This document shows positions 1 to 8,321 of a stretch of DNA of 64,000 nt, piece by piece. The notes beneath the pieces are model-generated. The model did not search any database, was not told where the DNA came from, and saw only the letters and a list, made by a program, of their open reading frames with translations. A program made the translations under genes and the position numbers. Source of the DNA: Gottfriedia sp002574545. Its GTDB lineage: Bacteria; Bacillota; Bacilli; Bacillales; Bacillaceae_G. Every line of letters begins with the position of its first letter. The stretch's first letter is position 1. The stretch lies in NCBI GenBank assembly GCA_052180195.1, contig CP197469.1, one strand, 5' to 3'.

Positions 1-2
1 AA

Positions 3-107
3 GTTAACTCAAACGCACATTTCAAAAATATTTATCTATGTACAGACGTGGACACAACGAAATATATAATTGATTATATTATCTGGGACTTGGAGAAAAA
101 CATATGA
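3..107 (+). CDS. C-terminal end of an ATP-grasp family protein (partial)
   Basis: Only the last 34 codons are in the window, and the reading frame is open from the left edge. The first residues, VNSNAHF, resemble the end of the metal-binding EvNsNpxF motif that closes the ATP-grasp fold in RimK/YheCD-like ligases. The TGA stop at 105-107 overlaps the ATG of the next gene (ATGA), which is also an ATP-grasp gene, so the two are translationally coupled. The function and substrate cannot be read from this fragment. Confidence 0.55.
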   Translation, partial: VNSNAHFKNIYLCTDVDTTKYIIDYIIWDLEKNI

Positions 108-958
108 TTGGTTGGCTAATCTATTCAGAAGTAGATGCAGAAAAAAACAGAACGTATATCGACTGGTTAGTAAGCAGTGCTTCAAAAAATGGAATTGAGT
201 TAAAGTTAATTTATACTGAACATATCGTAATAGGTGTTCGAAACGGTATTAATATACTTTGCTATGAAGGTAAGGAATTATGCAAACCGGCTTTTGTCAT
301 TATGAGGGCCATATCGCAAATATTATCTTCCCACTTTGAAGAAATGGGAATCAGAACATTTAATAACCGGGCGATTTCAACGATGGCTAATCATAAGTTT
401 CTAACACATCAGAAGCTTGCAAGTCTAGGTATCCCAATGCTAGACACATTTTATTATAAGAAAAGTACAATTATAAAATCTTTAGGTATAGTCCATTTCC
501 CTTGTGTGCTTAAAAATTGCACAGGAAGAGGTGGAAGTGAAGTCTATTTTATAAACAATCAAGAAGAGCTACTGGAAACCGTGCAGAACTCAAATTTTGA
601 TGAATTATTAATTCAAAGCGTTGCAGAACAACTAGGCAAGGATCTAAGAGTTTTCATTATCGGTAAAGAAATTGTTGCAGCTGTTTTAAGATATTCAGAA
701 AAAGACTTTCGAGCGAATTTTTCACTAGGTGGAAGCGCAATGCTTTACGAACTTTCCAAATATGAAAGAGAACTTATTCAAAAAATAGTAGATTCCTTTG
801 ATTTTGACTTCGTAGGAATTGACTTCATGTTCGACGCAAACAACCAATTGATTCTAAACGAAATAGAGGATGTAGTAGGGAGTAGAACATTATATACAGT
901 ATCAGACATAGATATTGTATCGTTGTATATGGATTATATAAAAAAGCAGATAAAGTGA
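104..958 (+). CDS. RimK-like ATP-grasp ligase family protein
   Basis: A 284-residue protein with the ATP-grasp layout: an N-terminal pre-ATP domain (about 1-95), then KFLTHQKLASLGIP, the nucleotide-lid segment with a Gly-rich loop (KNCTGRGGSEVYF, about residues 140-155), the DLRVFIIGKEIVAAVLR strand, and a C-terminal metal-binding segment (DFVGIDFMF then LNEIEDVVG). Such enzymes form amide bonds from a carboxylate and an amine using ATP. The start is supported by GGAG 8 bases upstream. It overlaps the stop of another ATP-grasp gene, so the pair probably work on one product. Members in Bacillus often sit near spore genes and spoIIR follows here, but the substrate is unknown. Confidence 0.75.
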   Translation: MIGWLIYSEVDAEKNRTYIDWLVSSASKNGIELKLIYTEHIVIGVRNGINILCYEGKELCKPAFVIMRAISQILSSHFEEMGIRTFNNRAISTMANHKFLTHQKLASLGIPMLDTFYYKKSTIIKSLGIVHFPCVLKNCTGRGGSEVYFINNQEELLETVQNSNFDELLIQSVAEQLGKDLRVFIIGKEIVAAVLRYSEKDFRANFSLGGSAMLYELSKYERELIQKIVDSFDFDFVGIDFMFDANNQLILNEIEDVVGSRTLYTVSDIDIVSLYMDYIKKQIK

Positions 959-982
959 GAATTGAAAAAATAGAATACTAGT

Positions 983-1012
983 GTTTAAGAAATAACTAAT
1001 TTGTCTACACTG
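983..1012 (+). promoter_or_regulatory. Candidate sigma-F promoter of spoIIR
   Basis: GTTTA (983-987), 15 bases, then GTCTACACTG (1003-1012) fits the sigma-F pattern GYWTA-15-GGNRANANTW at most positions. It lies about 25 bases before the spoIIR start. SpoIIR of B. subtilis is a classic sigma-F gene, so site and gene agree. Confidence 0.6.
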
Positions 1013-1035
1013 TTCCTAGAGGGATGGTGGAGAGA

Positions 1036-1836
1036 ATGAAAACTAAAAATAAAACAAATATAACATATAAAATTATTTCTTTATTTATCATATTATTGAT
1101 TAGTTCATCAGTATTAATGCCACTTCGAGATACAAATGCAAAAGGTAATGAAATGGTCGTGATTCCGAAGAAAGCTGTACGACTAAGAATTCTAGCTAAT
1201 AGTGATTCTAGTGAAGATCAAGCTCTTAAACGTAAAGTTAGAGATGAAGTTAATGCTCAAATTAATACTTGGGTAAAAGATTTAACAACTTTTGAAGAAG
1301 GACAAAAGGTTATTAAAAGTCATATACCAGATCTACAAAAAACAGTTGCTCGTGTTATTAAAGAGGAAGGGTCAAATCAATCATTTACAATTACTTACTC
1401 TAAAAAAGTAAAATTCCCTACAAAATTATATGGTAGTTTCTTATATCCTGCTGGTGATTACGAAGCGGTCTTAATTAAAATTGGTGCAGGTCAAGGTGCA
1501 AACTGGTGGTGCGTGTTGTTCCCACCATTATGTTTCCTGGATTTTTCAAACGGTGATGCAACGCTAAGTAAAGAGTCACTACAATCGCAACAAAAGGTTG
1601 ATCATGAAACAAAAATCGAAAATGAACCAAAAAAAGAGTTTAAAGAACAAGAAGCATTACGTTTAAGTGATGATGATTCTCTTGCTACAACAAATAATAA
1701 ATCATTTTTCGAGGATGATAATGAGTCAAAGAGTAGTGAAGATGCAGTTGTGGCTTCAACTCTACCTGGTGGAGAACCAAAAGAGGAAATTAAGGTAGAG
1801 AGCTTCTTTGTACAAATGTTAAAGCAATTATTTTAG
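1036..1836 (+). CDS. spoIIR: Stage II sporulation protein R
   Basis: A secreted forespore signal protein that triggers SpoIIGA to process pro-sigma-E in the mother cell. The N-terminus has a hydrophobic signal/anchor (about residues 9-30) after a basic start. The conserved domain follows with AVRLRILANSDS, QALKRKVRDEV and the aromatic block GANWWCVLFPPLCFLD (around residues 155-170). The last 90 residues are an acidic, low-complexity tail. ATG 1036 is preferred over the in-frame ATG at 1024 because GGTGGAGAG lies just upstream of it and it gives the usual MK-K start. It lies between the ATP-grasp pair and ywlB, as in related Bacillus chromosomes. Confidence 0.93.
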   Translation: MKTKNKTNITYKIISLFIILLISSSVLMPLRDTNAKGNEMVVIPKKAVRLRILANSDSSEDQALKRKVRDEVNAQINTWVKDLTTFEEGQKVIKSHIPDLQKTVARVIKEEGSNQSFTITYSKKVKFPTKLYGSFLYPAGDYEAVLIKIGAGQGANWWCVLFPPLCFLDFSNGDATLSKESLQSQQKVDHETKIENEPKKEFKEQEALRLSDDDSLATTNNKSFFEDDNESKSSEDAVVASTLPGGEPKEEIKVESFFVQMLKQLF

Positions 1837-1893
1837 TTCTAGCAATCTCCCTATGTGCATAAAGTAGTACAAGCATACTAGGGAGGTTTTTTT

Positions 1894-2352
1894 ATGAAAA
1901 TACGTTCAGCGATTCAGGAAGATTTTGAAACAATTTTTTCATTCTTAGGACAAGCAGGGTTATCTACAAATGGACTTGAGGAGCAACAAGAATCTTTTTT
2001 CATAATGGAAGATGAGTTTGGGAAAGCACAGGCTGTAATAGGATATGAACAAGATGGAGAAGAAGCGTTGTTAAGATCACTTGTAGTTGCACCTACCATT
2101 TACTCACAGCATATGGTACTCTTTTTACAAAGTGTTCTTGAAAAATTAAAAGAAGAAATGATTAGTAAAGTATATTTATTAACAAGACAACATGTAGTTC
2201 AAGATTTGTTCCTTTTACTAGGTTTTGGGCAAGTTGAACAAGAAAGTGTTTCGAACAGTATTAAAGAAATGAAACATTACCAAACTACTATTACGAATGA
2301 AGAAGTATTAGTTTATCAAAAAGAACTATACACAAAGTTATCCACGAATTAG
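1894..2352 (+). CDS. ywlB: GNAT-like acetyltransferase family protein YwlB
   Basis: A 152-residue cytosolic protein with a degenerate GNAT layout: an N-terminal MKIRSAIQEDFETIFSFL, the beta strand EALLRSLVVAPTIY that precedes the CoA site, and a C-terminal VYLLTRQHVVQDLFLLLGF segment. The substrate is unknown. The start has AGGGAGG upstream. The assignment rests partly on position: B. subtilis ywlB also lies between spoIIR and ywlC. The pyrophosphate loop is not a textbook QxxGxG/A, so activity is uncertain. Confidence 0.7.
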   Translation: MKIRSAIQEDFETIFSFLGQAGLSTNGLEEQQESFFIMEDEFGKAQAVIGYEQDGEEALLRSLVVAPTIYSQHMVLFLQSVLEKLKEEMISKVYLLTRQHVVQDLFLLLGFGQVEQESVSNSIKEMKHYQTTITNEEVLVYQKELYTKLSTN

Positions 2353-2529
2353 CAAGTTTTGTCCACAATTTGTGGATAAAACTTGCTTTTCATTCTATAG
2401 ATAATGTCTAAATTTGTAAAATATATACTATTATTCACTCTAAAGAGAGGTGCAATGTATGGAAACAAAAATATGGTATGTGGATAATCCTGTGAATAAA
2501 GATGAAATTTATCCACAGATTGTGGATGC
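2326..2529. promoter_or_regulatory. DnaA-box cluster at ywlB/ywlC
   Basis: Four exact TTATNCACA boxes (2371-2379, 2479-2487 and 2491-2499 on the minus strand; 2509-2517 on the plus strand) plus near matches at 2326-2334, 2338-2346, 2359-2367 and 2521-2529. The array spans the end of ywlB, the gap and the first codons of ywlC. B. subtilis is reported to have a DnaA-box cluster near ywlC that binds DnaA and helps tune replication initiation and transcription. This looks like the same element. Confidence 0.75.
2352..2390 (+). terminator. Rho-independent terminator of ywlB built on DnaA boxes
   Basis: A 16-bp stem (GCAAGTTTTGTCCACA against TGTGGATAAAACTTGC, one G-U pair) with a 3-base loop and a short T tract. 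The stem arms contain inverted DnaA boxes, so one sequence may serve both termination and DnaA binding. Confidence 0.7.
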
Positions 2530-3502
2530 AGCAAAAAAATTACAGTTAGGACAAGTCGTCGCTTTTCCTACAGAAACCGTTTATGGATTAGGGGCAAATG
2601 CTCTTTCAGACGAAGCAGTTCAACGAATTTTCCAAGCAAAAGGTAGACCAAGTGATAATCCTCTTATTGTACATATTGCTAACAAAGAACAGTTAGGTCA
2701 TTTAGTTGAAGAAATTCCATTAGATGCAAAAAAACTAATGGATGCTTTTTGGCCAGGGCCACTAACGTTAATTTTAAAAAGTAAAAGAAATGTATCAAAA
2801 TATGTAACGGCAGGATTATCCACTGTTGGAATAAGAATGCCTGATCACCCGGTTGCTTTAGCGTTGATTGAAGCATGTAATTTGCCAATAGCAGCACCTA
2901 GTGCAAATACTTCAGGCAAGCCTAGTCCAACTTCTGCTAAGCATGTATTTGAAGATTTAAATGGACGAATTGTAGGAATAGTTGATGGTGGAAGTACAGG
3001 AGTCGGAGTTGAATCAACAGTTATTGACTGTTCACAAGATATTTTTACAATATTAAGGCCAGGTAGTATCACGCCAGAAATGATAAAAAAAATAATTCCA
3101 ACTGTTGAAGTAGATCCAGCAACAATGAAGGAAAATGAAGCACCAAAATCACCAGGAATGAAATATAAACATTATGCACCAGATGCTCAAATGCACCTTG
3201 TAAATGGAAGTATTGAATTTATGCACAAACTTATACACAATTCCAAAAAAGAAGGAAAAAGAGTAGGGATATTAACAACTGAAGAAAATGCAACTCAATA
3301 TGATGCAGATGTAATTCTTACATGTGGAAAACGTAGTGAATTAGCAACAGTAGCTGCAGCATTATATGATTGTATTCGCAAATTTAATGAAGAACATGTT
3401 GATATCATCTATTGCGAAACATTCCCTTATGAAGGCATTGGAATTGCCATAATGAATCGTCTGTGGAAAGCCTGTGGACATTCGGTAATACAGGAAAAAT
3501 AA
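2459..3502 (+). CDS. ywlC: L-threonylcarbamoyladenylate synthase (Sua5 type)
   Basis: Makes threonylcarbamoyl-AMP from threonine, bicarbonate and ATP, the first step of tRNA t6A37 modification. Residues 15-200 form the YrdC/TsaC domain with VVAFPTETVYGLGANA, the KGRPSDNPLIVHI motif and GIRMPDHPVALALI, then SANTSGKPSPTSAKHV. Residues about 215-345 are the Sua5 domain, making this the long (347 aa) form. ATG 2459 was chosen because AGAGAGGTG lies 6-8 bases before it; the alternative GTG 2450 lies inside that ribosome site. Its 5' end lies in the DnaA-box cluster, so expression may respond to DnaA. Confidence 0.93.
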   Translation: METKIWYVDNPVNKDEIYPQIVDAAKKLQLGQVVAFPTETVYGLGANALSDEAVQRIFQAKGRPSDNPLIVHIANKEQLGHLVEEIPLDAKKLMDAFWPGPLTLILKSKRNVSKYVTAGLSTVGIRMPDHPVALALIEACNLPIAAPSANTSGKPSPTSAKHVFEDLNGRIVGIVDGGSTGVGVESTVIDCSQDIFTILRPGSITPEMIKKIIPTVEVDPATMKENEAPKSPGMKYKHYAPDAQMHLVNGSIEFMHKLIHNSKKEGKRVGILTTEENATQYDADVILTCGKRSELATVAAALYDCIRKFNEEHVDIIYCETFPYEGIGIAIMNRLWKACGHSVIQEK

Positions 3503-3825
3503 AAGAAGAAAAGGGTTCGGGCCTTTCTTATCTGTAAGAGAAAGCTTTAAAAACAGCGTGTTGAAATATAAATGTTATAACTAACTGTCAAAAATTAAAA
3601 ATATCTTCTTTTTGACAATGAATAGTTGTAAAGTTGTGAATGTCGTCATCAAAAGTTTCATTTTAAGTTTTTAAGACTATTTCTTTTATAAAGAACTTGA
3701 TTGGAACGAAAGGTTGCCAGGCTCCTATGGGAGATTTTCAACGTCGTATAAAAAACTTATTAATTTCCCTCATATGATTTGTGGGACTTGCATATCTTTT
3801 AATAGCAAGTCCTAGGGGGGAAAGC
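3503..3825 (+). other. Leader/intergenic region upstream of mntP
   Basis: This 323-base gap holds no gene. A weak hairpin follows ywlC (about 3508-3532) without a clear T tract. A perfect 8-bp stem (GGACTTGC 3784-3791 with GCAAGTCC 3805-3812, 13-base loop) ends two bases before the SD AGGGGGG of mntP, which would place the SD at the foot of a hairpin. A small bulged hairpin (about 3712-3743, CTCC/GGAG within GTTG/CAAC) lies upstream. I could not match the conserved core of the yybP-ykoY manganese riboswitch. Confidence 0.4.
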
Positions 3826-4383
3826 ATGAGTAGCTCATTAATCAATGAACTAATTACATTAACTATTATGGGATCTGCGCTAGGTTTAGATGCATTTTCA
3901 GTTGGATTAGGAATGGGAGTTATACAACTTAAATTTAAACAGATTATTAATATTGGGATTGTAATCGGACTCTTTCATGTAATTATGCCTTTAATAGGAA
4001 TGATCATTGGATATGAGTTATCAGAGAATCTAGGACGATTTGCTGTATTACTCGGTGGATTCTTATTAATGGGAATAGGTTTTCACATGATCTATTCAAC
4101 TTTATTTGGAAAAGAAGAAAATAAATATTCACCGACAGGAGTAGGTTTACTTTTATTTGCATTTAGTGTAAGTGTGGACAGTTTTTCGGTTGGAATTAGC
4201 TTAGGAACATTCGGTGCTAAAACCTGGCTAACCATTTTATTATTTGGTATGATCAGTACAATTTTAACTTGGGCTGGATTACTGCTAGGAAGAAGAGTAG
4301 AACAGGAACTTGGTATATTTGGAGAACTATTGGGTGGTTCGTTCTTACTAATTTTTGGAATTAAACTATTATTTTTTTCTTAA
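3826..4383 (+). CDS. mntP: Manganese efflux pump MntP
   Basis: A 185-residue, six-helix membrane protein of the MntP (YebN/YwlD) family that exports Mn(II). The two repeat motifs GLDAFSVGLGMG (near the N-terminus) and SVDSFSVGISLG (about residues 122-133) carry the paired Asp residues that bind metal. ATG 3826 (MSSSLINEL) has an SD AGGGGGG 6 bases upstream; an earlier in-frame GTG at 3781 lies inside a hairpin and is unlikely. It keeps the B. subtilis order ywlC-ywlD-ywlE. Confidence 0.9.
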   Translation: MSSSLINELITLTIMGSALGLDAFSVGLGMGVIQLKFKQIINIGIVIGLFHVIMPLIGMIIGYELSENLGRFAVLLGGFLLMGIGFHMIYSTLFGKEENKYSPTGVGLLLFAFSVSVDSFSVGISLGTFGAKTWLTILLFGMISTILTWAGLLLGRRVEQELGIFGELLGGSFLLIFGIKLLFFS

Positions 4384-4403
4384 TACATATGGTGAATAAG
4401 AAC

Positions 4404-4440
4404 AAAGGATGGAGACGATTGCCCCATCCTTTTATTTTTT
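4404..4440 (+). terminator. Terminator after mntP
   Basis: A 9-bp stem AAAGGATGG/CCATCCTTT followed by TTATTTTTT. Confidence 0.85.
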
Positions 4441-4491
4441 AGTAAAATAGATTAAATAAAACGTTCAGATTAATGAGGGTGAGGTTATAAG

Positions 4492-4929
4492 ATGGAAAAT
4501 ATATTATTTGTTTGTACCGGAAATACATGTAGAAGTCCAATGGCAGAAGCACTATTAAGGCATCATGGAAACGAACTCTATCAAGTCAAGTCTGCTGGAG
4601 TGTTCGCTATGCCAGGTGACCCTGCTTCTCAAAATGCGATATTAGCACTAAAAAATAAAGGGATAGAAACAAATCATTCCTCCCAGCAAGTAAATGAAGA
4701 ACTTTTGGAATGGTCTTCGAAAGTCTTAGCAATGACATTGAGCCATAAACAAATGTTAGTTTCTAAATTTCCTCAGTATAAGGATAGAATCTTTACATTT
4801 CATGAATATATAAACGGCCAAGATCAGGATATTTCTGACCCTTATGGCGGGTCATTAACAACTTATGAAAAAACGTTGAGTGAATTAGAAGAATTGGTAA
4901 AACAGATTGTACAAAAACCTAACGAATAA
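4492..4929 (+). CDS. ywlE: Protein-arginine-phosphatase YwlE
   Basis: A low-molecular-weight phosphatase of 145 residues with the P-loop VCTGNTCRS (Cys8 nucleophile, Arg14) and the general-acid motif SDPYGG (Asp116). Thr12 in the P-loop is the residue that, in B. subtilis YwlE (Thr11), shifts the family from phosphotyrosine to phosphoarginine. It should therefore remove the arginine marks set by the McsB kinase and counter CtsR/ClpCP targeting. The start has GAGGGTGAGG upstream. It is followed by rpiB as in B. subtilis. Confidence 0.92.
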   Translation: MENILFVCTGNTCRSPMAEALLRHHGNELYQVKSAGVFAMPGDPASQNAILALKNKGIETNHSSQQVNEELLEWSSKVLAMTLSHKQMLVSKFPQYKDRIFTFHEYINGQDQDISDPYGGSLTTYEKTLSELEELVKQIVQKPNE

Positions 4930-5053
4930 TGAATTTATTTAGTGATTGGCAGTTAATTAGATACCCTAAATCTGAACATAATAGTGTAAGATAGAAATTG
5001 AAGTTAATTCAATAAAAAGAAAAAATCAAAGATATCAATACGGGGGTTATCTA

Positions 5054-5503
5054 ATGAAAGTAGCAATAGCATCGGATCATGGTGGATTAAATATTCGTCA
5101 GGAAATCATGAATTTAATGGATGAAATGGGCATTGAATACGAAGATTATGGTTGTGAGTGTGGTACTTCTGTAGACTACCCAGATTATGCATTCCCAGTA
5201 GCGCAAAAAGTAGCAAGTGGAGAAGTAGACCGTGGAATATTAATTTGTGGAACTGGAATTGGTATGTCAATTGCCGCAAATAAAGTTGAAGGAATTCGAT
5301 GTGCATTAGTACATGATACTTTCAGTGCAAAAGCAACTCGTGAACATAATGATACGAATATTTTAGCTATGGGAGAACGAGTAATCGGACCTGGTTTAGC
5401 TAGAGATATTGCTAAAATCTGGTTAACGACTGAATTTGAAGGCGGTCGACATGAAAACCGAGTAAACAAAATTAAAGACTACGAAAAAAATCATCAATTA
5501 TAA
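5054..5503 (+). CDS. rpiB: Ribose-5-phosphate isomerase B
   Basis: Interconverts ribose 5-phosphate and ribulose 5-phosphate in the pentose phosphate pathway. The 149-residue protein has the RpiB/LacAB fold signature: IASDHGGLNIRQ at the N-terminus, DYPDYAFPVAQKV, the catalytic Cys65 in ICGTGIGMSIAANK, and REHNDTNILAMGERVIG. The start has a GGGGGTT SD. The equivalent B. subtilis gene is ywlF. It ends before a strong terminator. Confidence 0.93.
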   Translation: MKVAIASDHGGLNIRQEIMNLMDEMGIEYEDYGCECGTSVDYPDYAFPVAQKVASGEVDRGILICGTGIGMSIAANKVEGIRCALVHDTFSAKATREHNDTNILAMGERVIGPGLARDIAKIWLTTEFEGGRHENRVNKIKDYEKNHQL

Positions 5504-5515
5504 AACTTAAACGAG

Positions 5516-5559
5516 AAGCCGCTAATCCAAACCATAATGTGAAGATTATCGGCTTTTTT
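5516..5559 (+). terminator. Terminator after rpiB
   Basis: AAGCCGcTAATC pairs with GATTAtCGGCTT (one mismatch) and runs into TTTTTT. Confidence 0.8.
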
Positions 5560-5611
5560 AATAATGGGTAAGTCTATTAATAGAATTTTTCTACGAAAGG
5601 AGTAAAAATAA

Positions 5612-6178
5612 ATGAATGAAGAATTAAGGTTAGTAGCCGGTCAAGTAAAATCATTATTAAATGAGCTAAATGATCATGTGAATTTTACAAGTGAGCATGT
5701 TTTAGTCATTGGATGTAGTACTAGTGAGGTTAGTGGACAGAGAATTGGAACTTCAGGAACAATAGAAGTTGCGGAAGTTTTATTTAATGAGATCAAGGCA
5801 TTTCAAGATGAAACAGGAGTACAACTAGCATTTCAATGTTGTGAACATTTGAACAGAGCTTTAGTTGTACAAAGAAAGACGGCAAAAAGTTTACATTTAG
5901 ATGAGGTAACCGTGATACCGGTTCGTACTGCAGGAGGGGCACTTGCTTCTTTCGCATTTAGACATTTAGATAATGCTGTAATCGTTGAAAACATTAAAGC
6001 GGATGCAGGCATTGATATTGGTGATACTTTAATTGGTATGCATTTAAAGCATGTGGCAGTTCCTTTAAGAACAAGTATTAAACAAGTTGGACAAGCTCAT
6101 ATTACGGCTGCAAAAACTCGTCCAAAGCTGATCGGTGGAGCACGTGCAGTTTACTCAATTGATGAAGACGTAAAATAA
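5612..6178 (+). CDS. ywlG: UPF0340/TIGR01440 family protein YwlG
   Basis: A conserved Firmicutes protein of 188 residues with no established role. Visible family blocks are VLVIGCSTSEVSGQRIGTSG near residue 30, CCEHLNRALVVQ, and VPVRTAGGALASFAF. The Gly/Ser-rich loops resemble a nucleotide- or sugar-phosphate-binding site, but this is inference. It has a strong SD (GAAAGGAG) and keeps its usual place between rpiB and glyA. Confidence 0.88.
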   Translation: MNEELRLVAGQVKSLLNELNDHVNFTSEHVLVIGCSTSEVSGQRIGTSGTIEVAEVLFNEIKAFQDETGVQLAFQCCEHLNRALVVQRKTAKSLHLDEVTVIPVRTAGGALASFAFRHLDNAVIVENIKADAGIDIGDTLIGMHLKHVAVPLRTSIKQVGQAHITAAKTRPKLIGGARAVYSIDEDVK

Positions 6179-6333
6179 AGTACTTAAAAAATTTAATGTT
6201 AGTTATTTGAAGATATATCTTTCATTTTTAAAGTAAAACATGGTAAAATAGAAATGAATTCGGTCGTTTTATCGAATAATATAGTAAATTTATACTAGTA
6301 ATGTTCGTGTTTTATAAAAAGGGGGATATAACT

Positions 6334-7575
6334 GTGGAAAATTTAAAAAAGCAAGATCCATCATTGTATGAGGCAATACAGTTAGAGTTAGGTAGACAGC
6401 GTTCTAAAATTGAGTTAATTGCTTCTGAAAACTTTGTAAGCGAAGCAGTAATGGAAGCCCAAGGTTCAGTATTAACAAATAAATATGCTGAAGGATATCC
6501 AAGCAAACGATACTACGGCGGTTGTGAATATGTTGATATCACAGAAAACATTGCAAGAGACCGTGCAAAAGAAATTTTCGGAGCAGAACACGTAAATGTT
6601 CAACCTCATTCAGGTGCTCAAGCGAATATGGCAGTTTATTTCACTATTTTAAAACATGGTGATACAGTATTAGGTATGAATTTATCACATGGTGGACATT
6701 TAACTCACGGAAGTCCAGTAAACTTCAGTGGGGTACAATATAACTTCGTTGAATATGGAGTAGATTCAGAAACTCAAGTAATCAACTATGAAGATGTATT
6801 AGAAAAAGCTAAAGCTCATAAGCCTAAATTAATTGTAGCAGGTGCAAGTGCTTATCCAAGAGCGATTGACTTTAAGAAATTCAGAGAAATTGCAGATGAA
6901 GTTGGAGCTTACTTAATGGTTGATATGGCACATATCGCTGGTTTAGTAGCAGCAGGTCTTCATGAAAATCCAGTTCCATATGCTGATTTTGTTACAACAA
7001 CTACTCATAAAACATTACGTGGACCACGTGGTGGTATGATTTTATGTAAAGAAGAATTCGCAAAAGCGATTGATAAGTCAATCTTCCCAGGAATTCAAGG
7101 TGGACCATTAATGCACGTAATTGCAGCTAAAGCTGTAGCATTTGGTGAAGCATTACAAGAAGATTTTAAAAAGTATGCACAATCAATCATCGATAACGCT
7201 GCTCGTTTAGCAGAAAGCTTAAAATCTCACGGACTAAACTTAGTATCTGGTGGAACTGATAATCACTTAATTTTAATTGATGTTCGTTCATTAGAATTAA
7301 CTGGTAAAGTTGCTGAGCATGTATTAGATGAAGTTGGTATTACATGTAACAAAAATACAATTCCATTTGATCCAGCAAGCCCATTTGTAACAAGTGGTAT
7401 CCGTATCGGTACTGCTGCTGTAACTTCAAGAGGATTTACTTTAGAAGATATGGATGAAATTGCATCAATCATTGCTGAGACATTAAAAAACCACGAGAAT
7501 CAAGAAGTGCTGGAAGCATCTCGTAAACGAGTAGATGCTTTATCAAGCAAATATGAATTATATCCTACATTTTAA
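6334..7575 (+). CDS. glyA: Serine hydroxymethyltransferase
   Basis: A PLP enzyme converting serine and tetrahydrofolate to glycine and 5,10-methylene-THF, the main one-carbon source for purines, thymidylate and methionine. The full family pattern is present: KIELIASENFVSEAVMEAQG, YAEGYPSKRYYGG, the histidine-rich LSHGGHLTHGS, and the PLP lysine (Lys226) in THKTLRGPRGG. GTG 6334 with AAGGGGG 7 bases upstream gives 413 residues, the usual length; the longer ATG at 6301 has no SD. An imperfect palindrome (6258-6277) upstream might be a PurR box, since glyA of B. subtilis is in the PurR regulon. Confidence 0.95.
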   Translation: MENLKKQDPSLYEAIQLELGRQRSKIELIASENFVSEAVMEAQGSVLTNKYAEGYPSKRYYGGCEYVDITENIARDRAKEIFGAEHVNVQPHSGAQANMAVYFTILKHGDTVLGMNLSHGGHLTHGSPVNFSGVQYNFVEYGVDSETQVINYEDVLEKAKAHKPKLIVAGASAYPRAIDFKKFREIADEVGAYLMVDMAHIAGLVAAGLHENPVPYADFVTTTTHKTLRGPRGGMILCKEEFAKAIDKSIFPGIQGGPLMHVIAAKAVAFGEALQEDFKKYAQSIIDNAARLAESLKSHGLNLVSGGTDNHLILIDVRSLELTGKVAEHVLDEVGITCNKNTIPFDPASPFVTSGIRIGTAAVTSRGFTLEDMDEIASIIAETLKNHENQEVLEASRKRVDALSSKYELYPTF

Positions 7576-7592
7576 TAAATAAAGTATAAAGT

Positions 7593-7659
7593 AAGCTATC
7601 TTTAGAACTGTGTTTTCAACATCGAAAATACAGTGATACTAAAGATAGCTTTATTTTTT
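7593..7659 (+). terminator. Long terminator hairpin after glyA
   Basis: A 13-bp perfect outer stem (AAGCTATCTTTAG/CTAAAGATAGCTT) with a second inner stem (CTGTGTTTTC/GAAAATACAG), then TATTTTTT. Confidence 0.88.
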
Positions 7660-7791
7660 GGAGAGTTTGTGATGAGGTTCACAGAAAGTTCACTAAAACA
7701 TGTGAAATGATTCACAATAATAATTGGAAATGGAGTACAATAACTTATGTAAACAGCAATTAAAAATATTATTCAAACGGAGGCAAAAATT

Positions 7792-8310
7792 ATGTTTATT
7801 AATTTTTTAAGAACTAATAAAATTGCATCTGGTTTCTTAACTATTATTCGTCTTTATTTAGGGTATGAGTGGATCCATGCAGGGTGGGGTAAGTTATCAG
7901 CTGGCGGATTCGATGCTTCAGGTTATTTAGGATTTGCGGTAAAAAGTGCCACTGGTGATCATCCAGCAGTTCAAGGATGGTGGGCAGACTTCCTTACAAA
8001 CTTTGCAATACCAAACATTGGTTTATTTAACTTTTTAGTACCTGTTGGAGAATTTGCAATCGGACTTGGACTAATTCTTGGATGTTTTACAAAAACCTCA
8101 ATGTTCTTTGGTTTAATGATGAACTTTGCATTTATGTTTAGTGGTACAACTAGCACAAATCCACAAATGGTATTATTAGGTATCTTTATTATAATAGCTG
8201 GATCAAATGCAGGACGTATCGGAATTGATCATTATATTAGCAAGTTTATTAATAGAAAAGCTTTTTTCAAATCAAAAGTAAATGATCATAATTTAGGGAA
8301 AGTATCTTAA
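7792..8310 (+). CDS. DoxX family membrane protein
   Basis: A 172-residue inner-membrane protein with four predicted helices. Family hallmarks are RLYLGYEWIHAGWGKL in the first helix, PVGEFAIGLGLILGCFTKT, and a C-terminal MVLLGIFIIIAGSNAGRIGID. DoxX/DoxD proteins include quinone-linked thiosulfate oxidoreductase subunits and less defined redox-stress proteins; nothing here identifies a partner or substrate. It is a single-gene unit: its own SD (GGAGG) and flanking terminators. Confidence 0.8.
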   Translation: MFINFLRTNKIASGFLTIIRLYLGYEWIHAGWGKLSAGGFDASGYLGFAVKSATGDHPAVQGWWADFLTNFAIPNIGLFNFLVPVGEFAIGLGLILGCFTKTSMFFGLMMNFAFMFSGTTSTNPQMVLLGIFIIIAGSNAGRIGIDHYISKFINRKAFFKSKVNDHNLGKVS

Positions 8311-8321
8311 CCTTACACATC

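Noticed and set aside
3503..3825. Manganese (yybP-ykoY) riboswitch before mntP
   Set aside because: The conserved GGGGAGUAGC-type core and the matching second loop were not found, although a riboswitch here would make sense.
6258..6277. PurR box before glyA (ATTCG...CGAAT palindrome)
   Set aside because: Only about 10 of 13 positions match the PurBox and no well-placed second box is seen; kept as a remark in the glyA entry only.
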